64,000 nucleotides of DNA from Pyxidicoccus parkwaysis (GCF_017301735.1 NZ_CP071090.1:3276001-3340000); one strand, 5' to 3'; counted from the first letter of the stretch, positions 8,915 to 17,731 are shown. Made by a program: numbers and translations. Notes: generated by a model not told the origin, from the sequence alone.

Positions 8915-9070
8915 GTCGTCTTCGTCTCCTGAGAAGTCAGCGCCGGGCTCGATGCCCCGGCCGCGGCGGGCATTCTTCGCTCGCGCCCCCATCGAATGCG
9001 AGGGCCACGGGCGCGCTCGGCCGCCCGTCCGCTCCCTGTCCACCGTCAGTGCGCGGTACAAGGCGCGGAC

Positions 9071-9907
9071 ATGAAAGAGGGAAAGCCGAGTCAGACCGCG
9101 TCGATGGTCGCTTACTTCCGTGCGGTCGCCCACCTGGGCGTCACCAGCGCGAAGGGGTTCCAGGACCCCACCGCGGAGCACCTGCTCCCCACACCGTGGG
9201 CGCAGCTCTTCCGCCTCACCCAGCGGCGCGCGAGGAAGGCCCCTCAGTCGCTCGCCAACGCGCGGCGGGGCACGGACCTGCTCGCGCTGCGGACCTTGAC
9301 GATTGATGCGCACGTCCGGGACGCGCTCGCACAGGGAGCCCGTCAGCTCGTGATTCTCGGCGCGGGGCTGGACGGGCGCGCATACCGGCTGCGCGAGCTG
9401 TCCGACGTGCGCGTCTTCGAGGTGGACCACCCGGCCACCCAGGCGTGGAAGCAGCGCCGTGCCTCGGTGCTCCCCGTCATGGCGAAGTCGCTCGCCTTCG
9501 TGCCGGTGGACTTCGAGCGCGACTCGCTCGACGCGGCGCTCACCCGGGCCGGGCATGATTCGAGCGCGCCCACCGTGTGGATCTGGGAAGGCGTGGTCAT
9601 GTACCTGACCACCGAGGCCCTGCGCACCACGCTGCGGGTGCTCACGGCACGCTCGGCGCCGGGCTCCACCGCCATCATCCAGTACAACACGCACCGCTCC
9701 ATGCCCGGCCCGCTGAGCCTGCTCTTGCGCATCTGGCGCGAGCCTCAAATCTCCATGCACACGCCCGAAGTCATGGCGGCGGAGCTCGGCGCCGTGGGCT
9801 TCCATGTCATCGCCGACTCGGGCATCGACGACTGGGCCCGGAGGTTCGACGCCACGTCACCCGGGCACATGCGCCAGGGCTCGCGCGTGGTGGCCGCGAG
9901 GAAGTAG
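9071..9907 (+). CDS. class I SAM-dependent methyltransferase (LCM/TIGR00027 type)
   Basis: Methyltransferase-like protein of 278 aa starting at ATG 9071. The SAM-binding signature is LVILGAGLDGRAYRL (near residue 93), followed by VFEVDHPATQAWK with the acidic residue that binds the SAM ribose. WIWEGVVMYL is the conserved block of the leucine-carboxyl-methyltransferase-like family. Many actinobacterial and myxobacterial members have unknown small-molecule substrates. It stands alone and is divergent from the minus-strand gene ending at 8360, so the substrate cannot be inferred from context. Confidence 0.85.
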   Translation: MKEGKPSQTASMVAYFRAVAHLGVTSAKGFQDPTAEHLLPTPWAQLFRLTQRRARKAPQSLANARRGTDLLALRTLTIDAHVRDALAQGARQLVILGAGLDGRAYRLRELSDVRVFEVDHPATQAWKQRRASVLPVMAKSLAFVPVDFERDSLDAALTRAGHDSSAPTVWIWEGVVMYLTTEALRTTLRVLTARSAPGSTAIIQYNTHRSMPGPLSLLLRIWREPQISMHTPEVMAAELGAVGFHVIADSGIDDWARRFDATSPGHMRQGSRVVAARK

Positions 9908-10051
9908 GCGCACCGCACTCGCGGCGCGGGAGGCCGGGCGTGCTCGCGGCGCCTGCTTCGCGAGCGGGCCGCCGGGCTGTCCTTCATGGACGTGTGCCCT
10001 GTCGCTCCGTGCCCCGGCCGTGGGCGGGGTGGGGTAGGGTGGGACGCATCC

Positions 10052-11377
10052 ATGTTCGCCTTCATCCTCGCCGCCGTGCTCGCGCAGGCGCCGGTGGCCC
10101 CCTCGGAGCCGGGGCCACCCGAGCCGGACGCCGAAGCCCCCGAGGCCGCGCCGCCGGTGCCCATCTCCGCGCTGCCGCCCGCCACCCACGAGCTGTTCCA
10201 GCGCATCCAGGGCCGCGTCGCCCAGGTGCGCATCATCGAGCGCCGCTCGGGGACGCGCTCGTCCATCGGCTCGGGGTTCTTCGTCTCCGCCGCGGGCCAC
10301 GCGGTGACGAACTACCACGTGGTCTCCGACATGGTCATCCACCCGGAGGACTACTCCGCCGAACTCGTCCTCAGCCACAACCCCGAGCCCGTGCCCGTGC
10401 GCCTCGTCGACGTGGACGTGGTGCATGACCTCGCCGTCATTCAGATGGACGCGCCCGTGGGTGACTTCTTCGCCCTGGAGGACCGCGAGCCTCCGCAGGG
10501 CGCGCGCCTGTTCGCCATGGGCAACCCGCGGGACCTGGGCACCACCATCGTCGAGGGCACGTACAACGGCTTCATCCAGGACGCGCTCTACGAGCGGCTG
10601 CACTTCAGCGGCGCCATCAACCCCGGCATGAGCGGCGGGCCCACGCTCACCGGCGAGGGCCGCGTGGTGGGCATCAACGTGGCCACCATGGGCAACCAGG
10701 TGGGCTTCCTCGTGCCCGTGCGCTACGCGCGCGAGCTGCTCGCCCGCGCACTGAAGGAGAAGGCCGCGGACCCGCAGGCGCTGCTGGACACGGTGCGCAC
10801 GCAGTTGCTCGACAACCAGGAGCGCCTCACCGAGCGGCTCATGGAGGCGCCGTTGCCGAAGCAGGCGCTGGGCGGCTACCACGTGCCCGGCCGCTGGAGC
10901 CCCTTCCTCAAGTGCTGGGGCGACACGCCGCACGACCCCGAGGTGCCGTACACGGTGACGAACTACCAGTGCTCGTCGGAGGAGGACATCTACCTGTCGT
11001 CGAGCCACCGCACCGGCGTGGTGGCCTACCTGCACCAGCACGCCACCACCCAGAAGCTGGGTGCGCTGCGCTTCTCCGCGCTGTACAGCGCGCTCTTCTC
11101 GCAGGACCCGGACGCGGTGGAGGCCACGCGTCAGGACGTCACCAACTACCGCTGCAAGTCGGAGTTCGTGGACGTGGACGGCCTGCCGGTGCGTGCCGCG
11201 CTCTGCATGCGCGCGTACCGGAAGTTCCCCGGCCTGTATGACGTGGTGCTGCGCGCCGCGACGCTGAACGCGGCGACGAGCGGTGTGGACACCTCGCTCA
11301 CGCTCGCGGGCTTCACCGCGGACAACGGCCGCAAGATTGCCCGCCGCTACCTGGAGGGGCTGTCGTGGACGAAGTAA
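10052..11377 (+). CDS. secreted trypsin-like serine protease (S1C-like)
   Basis: Protein of 441 aa with a short signal peptide (MFAFILAAVLAQA) and Pro-rich linker. The catalytic domain has His89 (AVTNYHVV), Asp126 (VVHDLAVIQ) and Ser194 (NPGMSGGPT), the triad order of DegP/HtrA-type enzymes. No PDZ domain follows. Instead there is a roughly 180-residue C-terminal region with paired Cys that I do not recognise. Expected to act in the periplasm or outside the cell. The stop overlaps the FHA gene start by 13 nt, so the two are translated as a unit. Confidence 0.87.
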   Translation: MFAFILAAVLAQAPVAPSEPGPPEPDAEAPEAAPPVPISALPPATHELFQRIQGRVAQVRIIERRSGTRSSIGSGFFVSAAGHAVTNYHVVSDMVIHPEDYSAELVLSHNPEPVPVRLVDVDVVHDLAVIQMDAPVGDFFALEDREPPQGARLFAMGNPRDLGTTIVEGTYNGFIQDALYERLHFSGAINPGMSGGPTLTGEGRVVGINVATMGNQVGFLVPVRYARELLARALKEKAADPQALLDTVRTQLLDNQERLTERLMEAPLPKQALGGYHVPGRWSPFLKCWGDTPHDPEVPYTVTNYQCSSEEDIYLSSSHRTGVVAYLHQHATTQKLGALRFSALYSALFSQDPDAVEATRQDVTNYRCKSEFVDVDGLPVRAALCMRAYRKFPGLYDVVLRAATLNAATSGVDTSLTLAGFTADNGRKIARRYLEGLSWTK

Positions 11378-12333
11378 TCTTCCTCGAGGTGCTGGAGGGC
11401 GACGGCGTCCATGCGCGCCACCGCCTGGAGCGCTTCCCCGCCAGCGTGGGACGCGGCTACACCAACGACGTCATCCTCGACGACCCGAAGGTGTCCGCCG
11501 AGCACCTGCGAATCGAGCGCCGCGAGGACGGCGCGCTGGTGCTGCGCGACGTGGGCAGCCACAACGGCACCTTCCGCGTGGAGCCGTGGACGCAGCTCGC
11601 CGAGCTGGAATTGACGCCCGACACCCGCGTGTCCGTGGGTGACACGGTGCTGCGCTTCCGCGCGCGAAACCACCCGGTGGAGGACACCGTCGTGGGGCCC
11701 GCGCCCGTCGCGCCGCGTCCCCGCGTCTTCGAGCGCCCACGCACCTTCGCCCTCGCGCTGGCGGCCCTGGTGGGCGCGAGCCTGCTGGAGGGATACCTCA
11801 CCAACTACGGCCGCACCGACTGGGGCGAGCTGACGGTGTCGGTGGTGGTGCCGCTGGCACTGCTGCTGCTGTGGGCCGGAGGCTGGTCCGTGGCGAGCCG
11901 TATCGCCCGCCGGCAGTTCCACTACCGCACCCACGCGGCCATCGGCACGCTGGTGCTGCTGGGGACCATCATCATCCCCGCGCTGGTCACCCTGGTGAGC
12001 TTCAGCCTCGCGCTGGGCGGAGGCCTGCCGGTGCTGCACTACCTCGCCTTCCTCGGGCTGATGGGGTGGGGGCTGTACTGGCACCTGCGCTACGTGACGC
12101 GTTGGGACTCGCGGAGGCTCAAGCGTGTGCTCGCCGTCGTCACGCTCGTCTTCGGCGTGCTGTCACGCGCGGGGGACCTGCTCGGCAACGAGGGCTTCGA
12201 CGCGGGACTGGACTTCCCCCGCACGCTGCTGCCGCCCGCGCTCCGGCTGGCTCGCGCGCAGCCGGTGGAGGAGTTCTTCGAGGACACGGCGGGACTTCAG
12301 GACGAGGTGGACGCGCTGACGAAGGAGGAGTGA
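11365..12333 (+). CDS. FHA-domain integral membrane protein
   Basis: Protein of 322 aa starting at GTG 11365 inside the protease gene, with a GGAGGGG ribosome-binding site. The FHA domain (about residues 20-95) contains VGRGYTNDVILDD, VSAEHLRI and GSHNGTF, and should bind phospho-Thr peptides in the cytoplasm. About five hydrophobic segments follow (for example FALALAALVGASLLEGYL and LGTIIIPALVTLVSFSLAL). The overlap with a secreted protease gene suggests the pair links cytoplasmic phospho-Thr signalling to envelope proteolysis; this is inference. An Asp/Glu-rich soluble tail ends the protein. Confidence 0.87.
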   Translation: MDEVIFLEVLEGDGVHARHRLERFPASVGRGYTNDVILDDPKVSAEHLRIERREDGALVLRDVGSHNGTFRVEPWTQLAELELTPDTRVSVGDTVLRFRARNHPVEDTVVGPAPVAPRPRVFERPRTFALALAALVGASLLEGYLTNYGRTDWGELTVSVVVPLALLLLWAGGWSVASRIARRQFHYRTHAAIGTLVLLGTIIIPALVTLVSFSLALGGGLPVLHYLAFLGLMGWGLYWHLRYVTRWDSRRLKRVLAVVTLVFGVLSRAGDLLGNEGFDAGLDFPRTLLPPALRLARAQPVEEFFEDTAGLQDEVDALTKEE

Positions 12334-12342
12334 GCGCGCCCG

Positions 12343-12987
12343 TCAGGACACCGTCAGGGTGAAGCCGTCGTCGTTGTTGTCCTGGGTGGCGCTGATGACG
12401 GCGTTGGGGTCCTTGACCTGCACCGTCTCCGTGGTGATGCCATTGACGATGGCGTAGCACTCCCACTGCTGCACGGTGGTGACCGAGGCGGTGTTGTGCT
12501 CGTCCACCACCGTGACGACCTGGTAGGGGCTGCCGTTGCGCGAGATGGTGAACGTCACCGGCTCGCGCCAGGTGTTCTCGAGGATGATGGCCTGCTGCTG
12601 CCTGGCGCCCAGCTGCACCAACTGGAAGTCATAGAGGCCCGGCTGGGTCATCTTCATCAACGCGAGCAGGTGGGCGGCGTTCGCCTTGAAGCTGACGGGC
12701 GCCGTGGTGAGCTCGATGTGGTCCATCACGGTCGACGCCTGGACGGTATAGGCGTTCCCCATGGGGACCTTCGCGCTCCCGCCCGGTGCGATGCCCACGC
12801 GGGCCACCTGGTTCGAGCCCTGGATGATGCGGAACTCGGCGGAGGAGTCCGTCGTGTTGAGCAGGGTGAACCCAACGGTGCCGGGCTCCGGGGCGGCCTC
12901 CGCGGTGGCCGCGGACGCGGTGGAGGGCCGCGGGGCCTTCGCCGGGTTCACCACGGGGACCTGCTGGAGATGGGGCGATTCGTTCAT
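12343..12987 (-). CDS. hypothetical protein with two related beta-rich domains
   Basis: Cytoplasmic-looking protein of 214 aa (no signal peptide); ATG 12987 follows GAGGAG. Residues about 37-95 (GFTLLNTTDSSAEFRIIQGS, VGIAPGGSAKVPM) and about 135-195 (IILENTWREPVTFTISRNGS, TVVDEHNTASV) look like a diverged tandem repeat: hydrophobic strand, N-T, polar strand, then a turn and a 'Y/CY-A/TV' strand. A lectin-like or capsule-associated fold is possible, but no family is recognised. Convergent with the FHA gene, 9 bp apart. Confidence 0.65.
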   Translation of the reverse strand: MNESPHLQQVPVVNPAKAPRPSTASAATAEAAPEPGTVGFTLLNTTDSSAEFRIIQGSNQVARVGIAPGGSAKVPMGNAYTVQASTVMDHIELTTAPVSFKANAAHLLALMKMTQPGLYDFQLVQLGARQQQAIILENTWREPVTFTISRNGSPYQVVTVVDEHNTASVTTVQQWECYAIVNGITTETVQVKDPNAVISATQDNNDDGFTLTVS

Positions 12988-13236
12988 GGGGCGCTCCTCG
13001 GGGATGCGACGGGTAGCGCCGCGTGCCTGGAGCAACCTCCGTGCCCGGTGGGCTCCCCGAGGCCGGGCCGCCCGACGTGCCGCGTCCGTGCGTGTGCGCG
13101 GGACGCACGCCCCGGTGTGCCGCGTCGGCCGGGAACGCGGTGGATTCACACAGAAGTGCATTGCGCGAAGTCCCGGGAAAGGCTCCCATGCGCGTGAGTC
13201 GGGAATGACCCCGACTCTGCACCTGGAGCACTCATC

Positions 13237-13770
13237 ATGCGTTCCTCCCTGCGTTACTCGGCGTTCCTCCTCATGACGTCCCTCCTGGGCCTGGGCTGTG
13301 GTGGCGCGCCCCAGCAGGAGCCTCAGCAGCCGGCGGAGCAGGCCGTGCCGGAGCTGGTGGAGGTGGAGCAGGGCGCGGTCGGCGACACGCTGCTGCGGTG
13401 CGAGCAGCCGCAGGACGGCACGTACCTGGAGGTGGTGCAGACGGCCACCGGCTACGAGGCCGCGCACGTGTCCGAGGAGTATGACCCGTGGGACTGCCGC
13501 TGCACGTACACGAAGCGCACGGTGCTGGGGCAGTACACGCGTTGTTACAAGTCCACGGTGGACCCGCGCATCATGAACTGCTTCCGCATCGAGCCCAACG
13601 GCACGACGGGCAAGGTGGTGCTGTCCACCACGCGCGTCACCCGGACGCAGATGGTGATTGGCGGCACGCAGACGGTCTCGTACGACGAGCTGAGCATCGC
13701 GGCCATCAACCAGGACCCGGGCCAGACGGTGCGCCAGGACTTCAACTACAGCCTGAGCGACTGCCAGTAG
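13237..13770 (+). CDS. small secreted lipoprotein
   Basis: Protein of 177 aa with a clear lipobox (MTSLLGLGC, Cys near residue 21). A Gln/Pro/Glu-rich linker (PQQEPQQPAEQ) leads to a globular part with six or so Cys, including DCRCTYTKRT. It ends SLSDCQ. Predicted to be outer-membrane anchored. No catalytic motif is seen. The gene is monocistronic and followed by a strong hairpin. It is divergent from the two-domain protein gene at 12987, with about 250 bp holding both promoters between them. Confidence 0.75.
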   Translation: MRSSLRYSAFLLMTSLLGLGCGGAPQQEPQQPAEQAVPELVEVEQGAVGDTLLRCEQPQDGTYLEVVQTATGYEAAHVSEEYDPWDCRCTYTKRTVLGQYTRCYKSTVDPRIMNCFRIEPNGTTGKVVLSTTRVTRTQMVIGGTQTVSYDELSIAAINQDPGQTVRQDFNYSLSDCQ

Positions 13771-13783
13771 TCGTGTGACGCTG

Positions 13784-13818
13784 CCGGAGTGGGCTCCGGC
13801 GGACGGGGCCCACTCCGG
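13784..13818 (+). terminator. hairpin terminator after the lipoprotein gene
   Basis: Perfect 11-bp inverted repeat CCGGAGTGGGC / GCCCACTCCGG with a 13-nt loop, starting 14 nt after the stop at 13770. There is no T tract, as is usual at this GC content. Confidence 0.7.
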
Positions 13819-13909
13819 TTCACGCCGCGCGGTTGCGAGGCAGACAGGGCGGCCATTCCTCTCGGCTTGCTCATGGTTTCATCATCCGTGCGGCGCACGG
13901 GGCCGGGGC

Positions 13910-14653
13910 TCAGGTACCGGTGATGTCGCGGATGCGAAGCACGCTGCGCTCAACCTTCTCGACGAGGACCTGCCTGGCGCCCTCGCTGGGCGGCAGGAGC
14001 TGGCAGGGCACGGCTTCTCCGCGCTCCAACTGCTCGCGGAATGCGACCTCTGCGAGACAGGTGATGGGATTCCAGGCGGCCCTGCCGTTCTCGCGGACGG
14101 GAGGTTTTCCCAGCAGGTAGCCCACCGTGACGCCGTCCCGGGCCAGCCACCAGCGGTCCTGGCGGGTGAGCACGATTTCTCTTTCCTTGTCGTCGAACTC
14201 GAGGACGAGGGCTTCGGCCTCTGTATGGAGCTCCGGCCGAGGCTTCTCGAGAAGATGCCCGTCGTCGACGTGAGGGAGCAGGGCCGGGAACCCCACGCCG
14301 AGGTCGATGAAGCGTCCGTAGTAACGGGCCAGGACGACCTTGCCTCGCACGGGCTTCCCCGCCACGAGCTGTTCCTTCACTTTGGTCCAGGCCGCGTCAT
14401 GGCGCCGTGAGGTGTAGCGGCCGAAGCGCGGGAACAGGCCGAGGTGTTTGTAGAGGCGCTCCACGACGATGCAGACCCCGAACACGCCCGCGAGGACCGC
14501 CACGCCGATGAAGGAACCGGCGACGAATCCGAGCACGGTGCCCACGGGTACGCCGAGAGGGCCCGCCACCCTGTAGCCAACCCCCATGCCGACTCCGCTA
14601 CCAATCATTGCCATGGTCAGCGAGCCGCATTCGAAGACGTTCATGGGGCGCAT
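13910..14653 (-). CDS. membrane protein with a cytoplasmic S1-like segment
   Basis: About 247 aa from ATG 14653 (ATG 14644 is equally possible; no strong ribosome-binding site). The N-terminus is a Gly-rich hydrophobic region with two or more membrane helices (VGTVLGFVAGSFIGVAVLAG, VFGVCIVVERLY). The soluble part contains VRGKVVLARYYGRFIDLGVG then ALLPHVDD, which has the pattern of an S1 RNA-binding domain (GxV...G.F.DLG...GLLP). A C-terminal segment follows (CLAEVAFREQLERGEAVPCQ). An S1-like domain tethered to the membrane is unusual; the assignment rests on motif shape only. Confidence 0.6.
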   Translation of the reverse strand: MRPMNVFECGSLTMAMIGSGVGMGVGYRVAGPLGVPVGTVLGFVAGSFIGVAVLAGVFGVCIVVERLYKHLGLFPRFGRYTSRRHDAAWTKVKEQLVAGKPVRGKVVLARYYGRFIDLGVGFPALLPHVDDGHLLEKPRPELHTEAEALVLEFDDKEREIVLTRQDRWWLARDGVTVGYLLGKPPVRENGRAAWNPITCLAEVAFREQLERGEAVPCQLLPPSEGARQVLVEKVERSVLRIRDITGT

Positions 14654-15043
14654 GCCTGAGCAGGAGTCGGGCCAGGGCGGCGGCTCACGCGGGTGTGTCT
14701 GGAGGAATGAGGCTCGGGGTGTACGCTCACGTCCCGTTGTCCCTCCATGGCGTGACAGCCGGGACTTTCTGGCAGGCAGGGACCTGGTGGGCTTCGAGGA
14801 GGCGAGAGCCGCGCCTGATGCTACAGGGCGGATGGAGGATGTCAGACCGGGCAGGTAGGACGCGCGATGAGGAGATGGGGTGTCTGGAGTCCCCACCGAG
14901 TGTTCATGGACGTCCGACAAATGCTTCAGAGTCTCGCTGACACCGCGAAGTACGACGCCACCTGCGCCAACACTGGACGTATGCGAGGAGCTGCGGTTCT
15001 TCCTTTTCGAAGCCACGAAGTCGGTGATGTCCGAGACGCGCCA
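14654..15043. other. 390-bp divergent intergenic region
   Basis: Lies between the divergent membrane-protein and UdgX genes. Several short open frames cross it, but none has a ribosome-binding site, GC3 bias or a recognisable domain. It presumably holds both promoters; no convincing -35/-10 pair or dyad was found. Confidence 0.5.
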
Positions 15044-16303
15044 ATGCGCGTGAGCGTGGAGCCGGACCTGGCGTCGTTCCGCGCGGTGGCGCGGGGACTG
15101 CTCGCGCGCGGTGCGCCTCCGGAGCGGGTGCTCTTCGAGGAGGCCAGCGCGGCGCGCGGTGAATTACCGCCATTGGAGGCGCCGGTGACGGAGCTGGGAC
15201 TGTCCCAGCCCGTGCTCGCGGTACCTCGCGACTTCCTGGGGCTGGCGGAGAAGGTGGCGTGTCACCGGGACCCGGAGAAGTGGGCACTCCTGTACCGGGT
15301 GCTGTGGCGGCTCACGCATGGGGAACGCGGATTGTTGTCGCTGGCCCGCGACGCGGATGTGCACCGGCTGCGGATGATGGAGCGAGCGGTGCGGCGGGAC
15401 GCGCACGCGATGACAGCCTTCGTGCGCTTTCGTCGGGTGCGGCGGGAGGGGATGGAGCACTTCATCGCATGGCACCGGCCTGACCATCTCATCGTCCGAC
15501 ACGTGGCGCCGTTCTTCGTGCGGCGCTTCCCGTCGTTGCGTTGGAGCATCTTCACGCCGGACGCCTGTGTGCACTGGGATTTGAAACGGCTCACGTTTGA
15601 AACGGGTGTGCCGCGCTCGGAGGCACCGGTGGAGGACCCGCTGGAATCCCTGTCGGGTGTGGTCTCCGCGTCCAGGGCGCCACTTTCAGAGCAGCGAGAG
15701 CTGTCCGAGCTGGCGGAGGCGGTCCGTGCTTGCAAGGTGTGCCCACTGCATGTGCATGCGACGCACGGGGTGGTCGGTGAGGGACCAGTGGGAGCGCCAC
15801 TGATGCTGGTGGGCGAGCAGCCCGGAGACCTGGAGGACCGTGAGGGACGGCCCTTCGTGGGGCCCGTGGGACGGTTGCTGGAGGAGGTGCTGGGACGGGC
15901 GGGGTTGAAGCGCTCGGAGCTCTACGTCACCAATGCGGTAAAGCACTCCGGGTGGGCGGAAGGAGAGGGCGGGAAGCGGAGGCCGCACCCCTCACGCACG
16001 GAAGTGCTGGCATGTCGTGGGTGGCTGGAGGCGGAGGTGGCGGCGGTGAGGCCGAAGCTCATCGTCGCGCTCGGAGCCACGGCGGCGCAGGTCTTCCTGG
16101 GGCCGGGATTCCGAATCCATCTCAGCCGAGGTCAGGTCTTCGAGACGCCATGGGCCGAGGGATGGATGGCCACGTTCCACCCGTCCGCGCTGTTGCGCAT
16201 GTCAGACCCGCGCAAGCGGGCGGAGGCACGCATCCACTTCGAGGCGGATCTGCGCTCGGCGGTGGAGTGGCTGCGGCGGAGTGGGGGCCCTCGAACACGG
16301 TGA
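15044..16303 (+). CDS. udgX: DUF4130-UdgX fusion, uracil-DNA glycosylase superfamily
   Basis: Protein of 419 aa. The N-terminal half (about 1-190; FLGLAEKVACHRDPEKWALL, WHRPDHLIVRHVAPFFVRRF) matches the DUF4130 DNA-metabolism domain. The C-terminal half is a family-4/5-like glycosylase: GEQPGDLEDREGRPFVGPVG (258-276), VTNAVKH, KRRPH (311-315), a C-terminal ATFHPSALLR block. Cys230, Cys233 and Cys324 are the expected iron-sulfur ligands; where family 4 has the remaining Cys, this protein has His301 (VKH), as in UdgX. In characterised UdgX the loop is KRRIH, and its His forms a covalent bond with uracil-DNA; here Ile is Pro. Likely role: suicide-type recognition of uracil in DNA. No radical-SAM partner gene is nearby. 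Confidence 0.9.
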   Translation: MRVSVEPDLASFRAVARGLLARGAPPERVLFEEASAARGELPPLEAPVTELGLSQPVLAVPRDFLGLAEKVACHRDPEKWALLYRVLWRLTHGERGLLSLARDADVHRLRMMERAVRRDAHAMTAFVRFRRVRREGMEHFIAWHRPDHLIVRHVAPFFVRRFPSLRWSIFTPDACVHWDLKRLTFETGVPRSEAPVEDPLESLSGVVSASRAPLSEQRELSELAEAVRACKVCPLHVHATHGVVGEGPVGAPLMLVGEQPGDLEDREGRPFVGPVGRLLEEVLGRAGLKRSELYVTNAVKHSGWAEGEGGKRRPHPSRTEVLACRGWLEAEVAAVRPKLIVALGATAAQVFLGPGFRIHLSRGQVFETPWAEGWMATFHPSALLRMSDPRKRAEARIHFEADLRSAVEWLRRSGGPRTR

Positions 16304-16436
16304 GCACGCCGGACACAACTCGAAGATAGGCGTGTGGCTCAACGTCTTCCGGAGGCACCAGGGGGCTGCGCTGTCAGCAGGCCGTGACGTCACCCGATGC
16401 CGAGCTTCTGCTGGCCCCACGAAGTCACGGGAACGG

Positions 16437-16557
16437 ATTGGAACTGTACCCACGAAATGAAGAAAAACTGCCTCTGTCGCCACTCAGCATGCGCCGTTAG
16501 CTTGCCGTCATCAGGTTGCCTTTTCGGAAGGGCAGCACAGGAGTCCTGATTCCCATG
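16437..16557 (+). repeat. promoter/leader repeat, copy A
   Basis: Roughly 120 bp ending at the ATG of the NTF2-like gene and aligning without major gaps to 18381-18501 ahead of the dehydrogenase gene. Shared blocks include TTGGAACTGTA(C/T)CCACGAAA, CTCTGTC, TGCGCCGTTAGCTTGC and the start itself (CATGCAGAC). The GGAACTGTACC core is a near-palindrome and may be an operator. Confidence 0.75.
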
Positions 16558-16992
16558 CAGACGCTTCGCAATGACGAGCGTGAGCTTTCACCCGTGGAAC
16601 TGGCGCTCACGTTCTTTGCCCGGGTGTGGGCACCTCCGCATGACCTGGCCGCCATCGATGAGTTGATGACCGAGGATTACACCATCACCACGGCGGGCAC
16701 GGTCATCCGCGGACGCGAAGCCTTCAAGGCCTGGGTGGCGGAGTTCCACACGCGCGTGCTGGACGCGCGGAACGAGAGCCTCGACGCCTTCAGCGACTCG
16801 AGCGGTGAGCGGGTCGTCTCACGCTGGGTTTGCACCGGCCGCAACAACGGCATCTTCGGCCTGCCGCCGGATGGCCGACCCGTCTCGTTCACCGGCATCG
16901 CCATCTGGCGCGTCCGTGATGGCCGGCTCGCCGAGTGCTGGGTCGAGCGCAGCGGGCTCGAATGCTTCCGCGCACTCGCCGGGAAGTCCTGA
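16555..16992 (+). CDS. SnoaL/NTF2-like protein
   Basis: Protein of 145 aa starting at ATG 16555, with AGGAG 11 nt upstream. It has the pattern of the NTF2-like/SnoaL fold: LTFFARVWAPPHDLAAIDEL, a long polar segment with GTVIRGREAFKAWV, then WVCTGRNNGIFGLPPDGRPV and FTGIAIWRVRDGRLAECWV. These are small cytoplasmic cone-shaped enzymes or binding proteins (polyketide cyclase, ester hydrolase, limonene-epoxide-hydrolase-like). The first three codons (Met-Gln-Thr) and the whole leader match those of the dehydrogenase gene 2 kb downstream, so the gene appears to have been joined to a duplicated promoter. Confidence 0.8.
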   Translation: MQTLRNDERELSPVELALTFFARVWAPPHDLAAIDELMTEDYTITTAGTVIRGREAFKAWVAEFHTRVLDARNESLDAFSDSSGERVVSRWVCTGRNNGIFGLPPDGRPVSFTGIAIWRVRDGRLAECWVERSGLECFRALAGKS

Positions 16993-17018
16993 GCTCAGCA
17001 CGCCGCGTTCGGGAATGG

Positions 17019-17118
17019 CATGCCCTCGAAGCCATGACTCGGCGGGAGGCCTGACGGGCGGCCTCTCCACGCGCGCCGGCCTGGTCCTGCTGAGGCGCTG
17101 AACGCCAGCGGCGGCGGA
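17019..17118. repeat. relic of the dehydrogenase 3' end and its downstream flank, copy A
   Basis: One hundred bases aligning to 19348-19447 with about four in five positions identical by eye. The forward strand still reads HALEAMTRREA-stop, against [15 protein letters not shown] in the intact dehydrogenase. The distal part reads, in reverse, as the RRRWRSAP tail of the giant lipoprotein. So it is a leftover of a second copy of that convergent gene junction. Confidence 0.8.
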
Positions 17119-17188
17119 GTGTTTCCCATCGTGCGGTGGGGAAGTAGGCCGTCCGAGCAGACTTGAGGTGCGGTGCTACCTTTTCTTC

Positions 17189-17713
17189 ATGGCGCTTCCG
17201 GCCACCTCATGCACTTCGTCTCACGTAAGTCGCCTCGTGCACCTCGCAGTTCTGGTGATGGTGGGCACGCTCCTGCATGGATGCATGGGCCCATCGGGCG
17301 CAACGGTCGTCACGGGACTGACTGAGCCGAAGCAAATCCGCTTCGTGACGGTGGTCAAGCCCGACCTTGAAGAAGGTGTGGGCGGTTGGCAGGTGTCCTG
17401 TATTCACATCCGCCTCACCCGGAGCGGCACGGGCGAGTCCTTCCTCTGCCGTTTCGGCATCGAGATGCCCGTCCGGAATCGTGAGGGCCCCGTCTCTGTT
17501 CCGCTCGCACAGCGAGTCGCGTCCGAGCGCATCAACGAAACGGCTTACAGCGTTCTTGGTTCCGCCACGCCCGCGAGCCCGCTCGGCGTGCTCTGCGAAA
17601 CGCTCAAGGGGGCGCTCGCTCCCCGAATCGCCGGATCGATCGTCGGCGCGATGATGACCTACAGGTGCCACAAGGACACGGTGCCCGTGGAGTTTGGCGA
17701 TTTCGTTCTCTGA
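17189..17713 (+). CDS. putative lipoprotein
   Basis: About 174 aa from ATG 17189. The hydrophobic segment LVHLAVLVMVGTLLHGC ends in a lipobox Cys. The rest is a mixed domain with conserved-looking Cys (VSCIHIRLTRSGTGESFLCR, LGVLCETLKG, TYRCHKD). No known family was recognised. It is followed after 18 bp by the next gene on the same strand, so the two are probably co-transcribed. The third-codon GC bias is weaker than in neighbours, which would fit accessory DNA. Confidence 0.65.
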   Translation: MALPATSCTSSHVSRLVHLAVLVMVGTLLHGCMGPSGATVVTGLTEPKQIRFVTVVKPDLEEGVGGWQVSCIHIRLTRSGTGESFLCRFGIEMPVRNREGPVSVPLAQRVASERINETAYSVLGSATPASPLGVLCETLKGALAPRIAGSIVGAMMTYRCHKDTVPVEFGDFVL

Positions 17714-17731
17714 CCCAGGTCGGATGGCCTC

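Noticed and set aside
8360..9805. 481-aa - strand frame extending the V4R-like gene upstream to 9805
   Set aside because: The extra part is antisense to the methyltransferase gene and low complexity; ATG 8914 has a good ribosome-binding site.
14700..14940. + strand frame beginning MRLGVYAHVP, reminiscent of a HemW start
   Set aside because: The similarity ends after ten residues, no CxxxCxxC cluster follows, and GC3 is low; chance resemblance.
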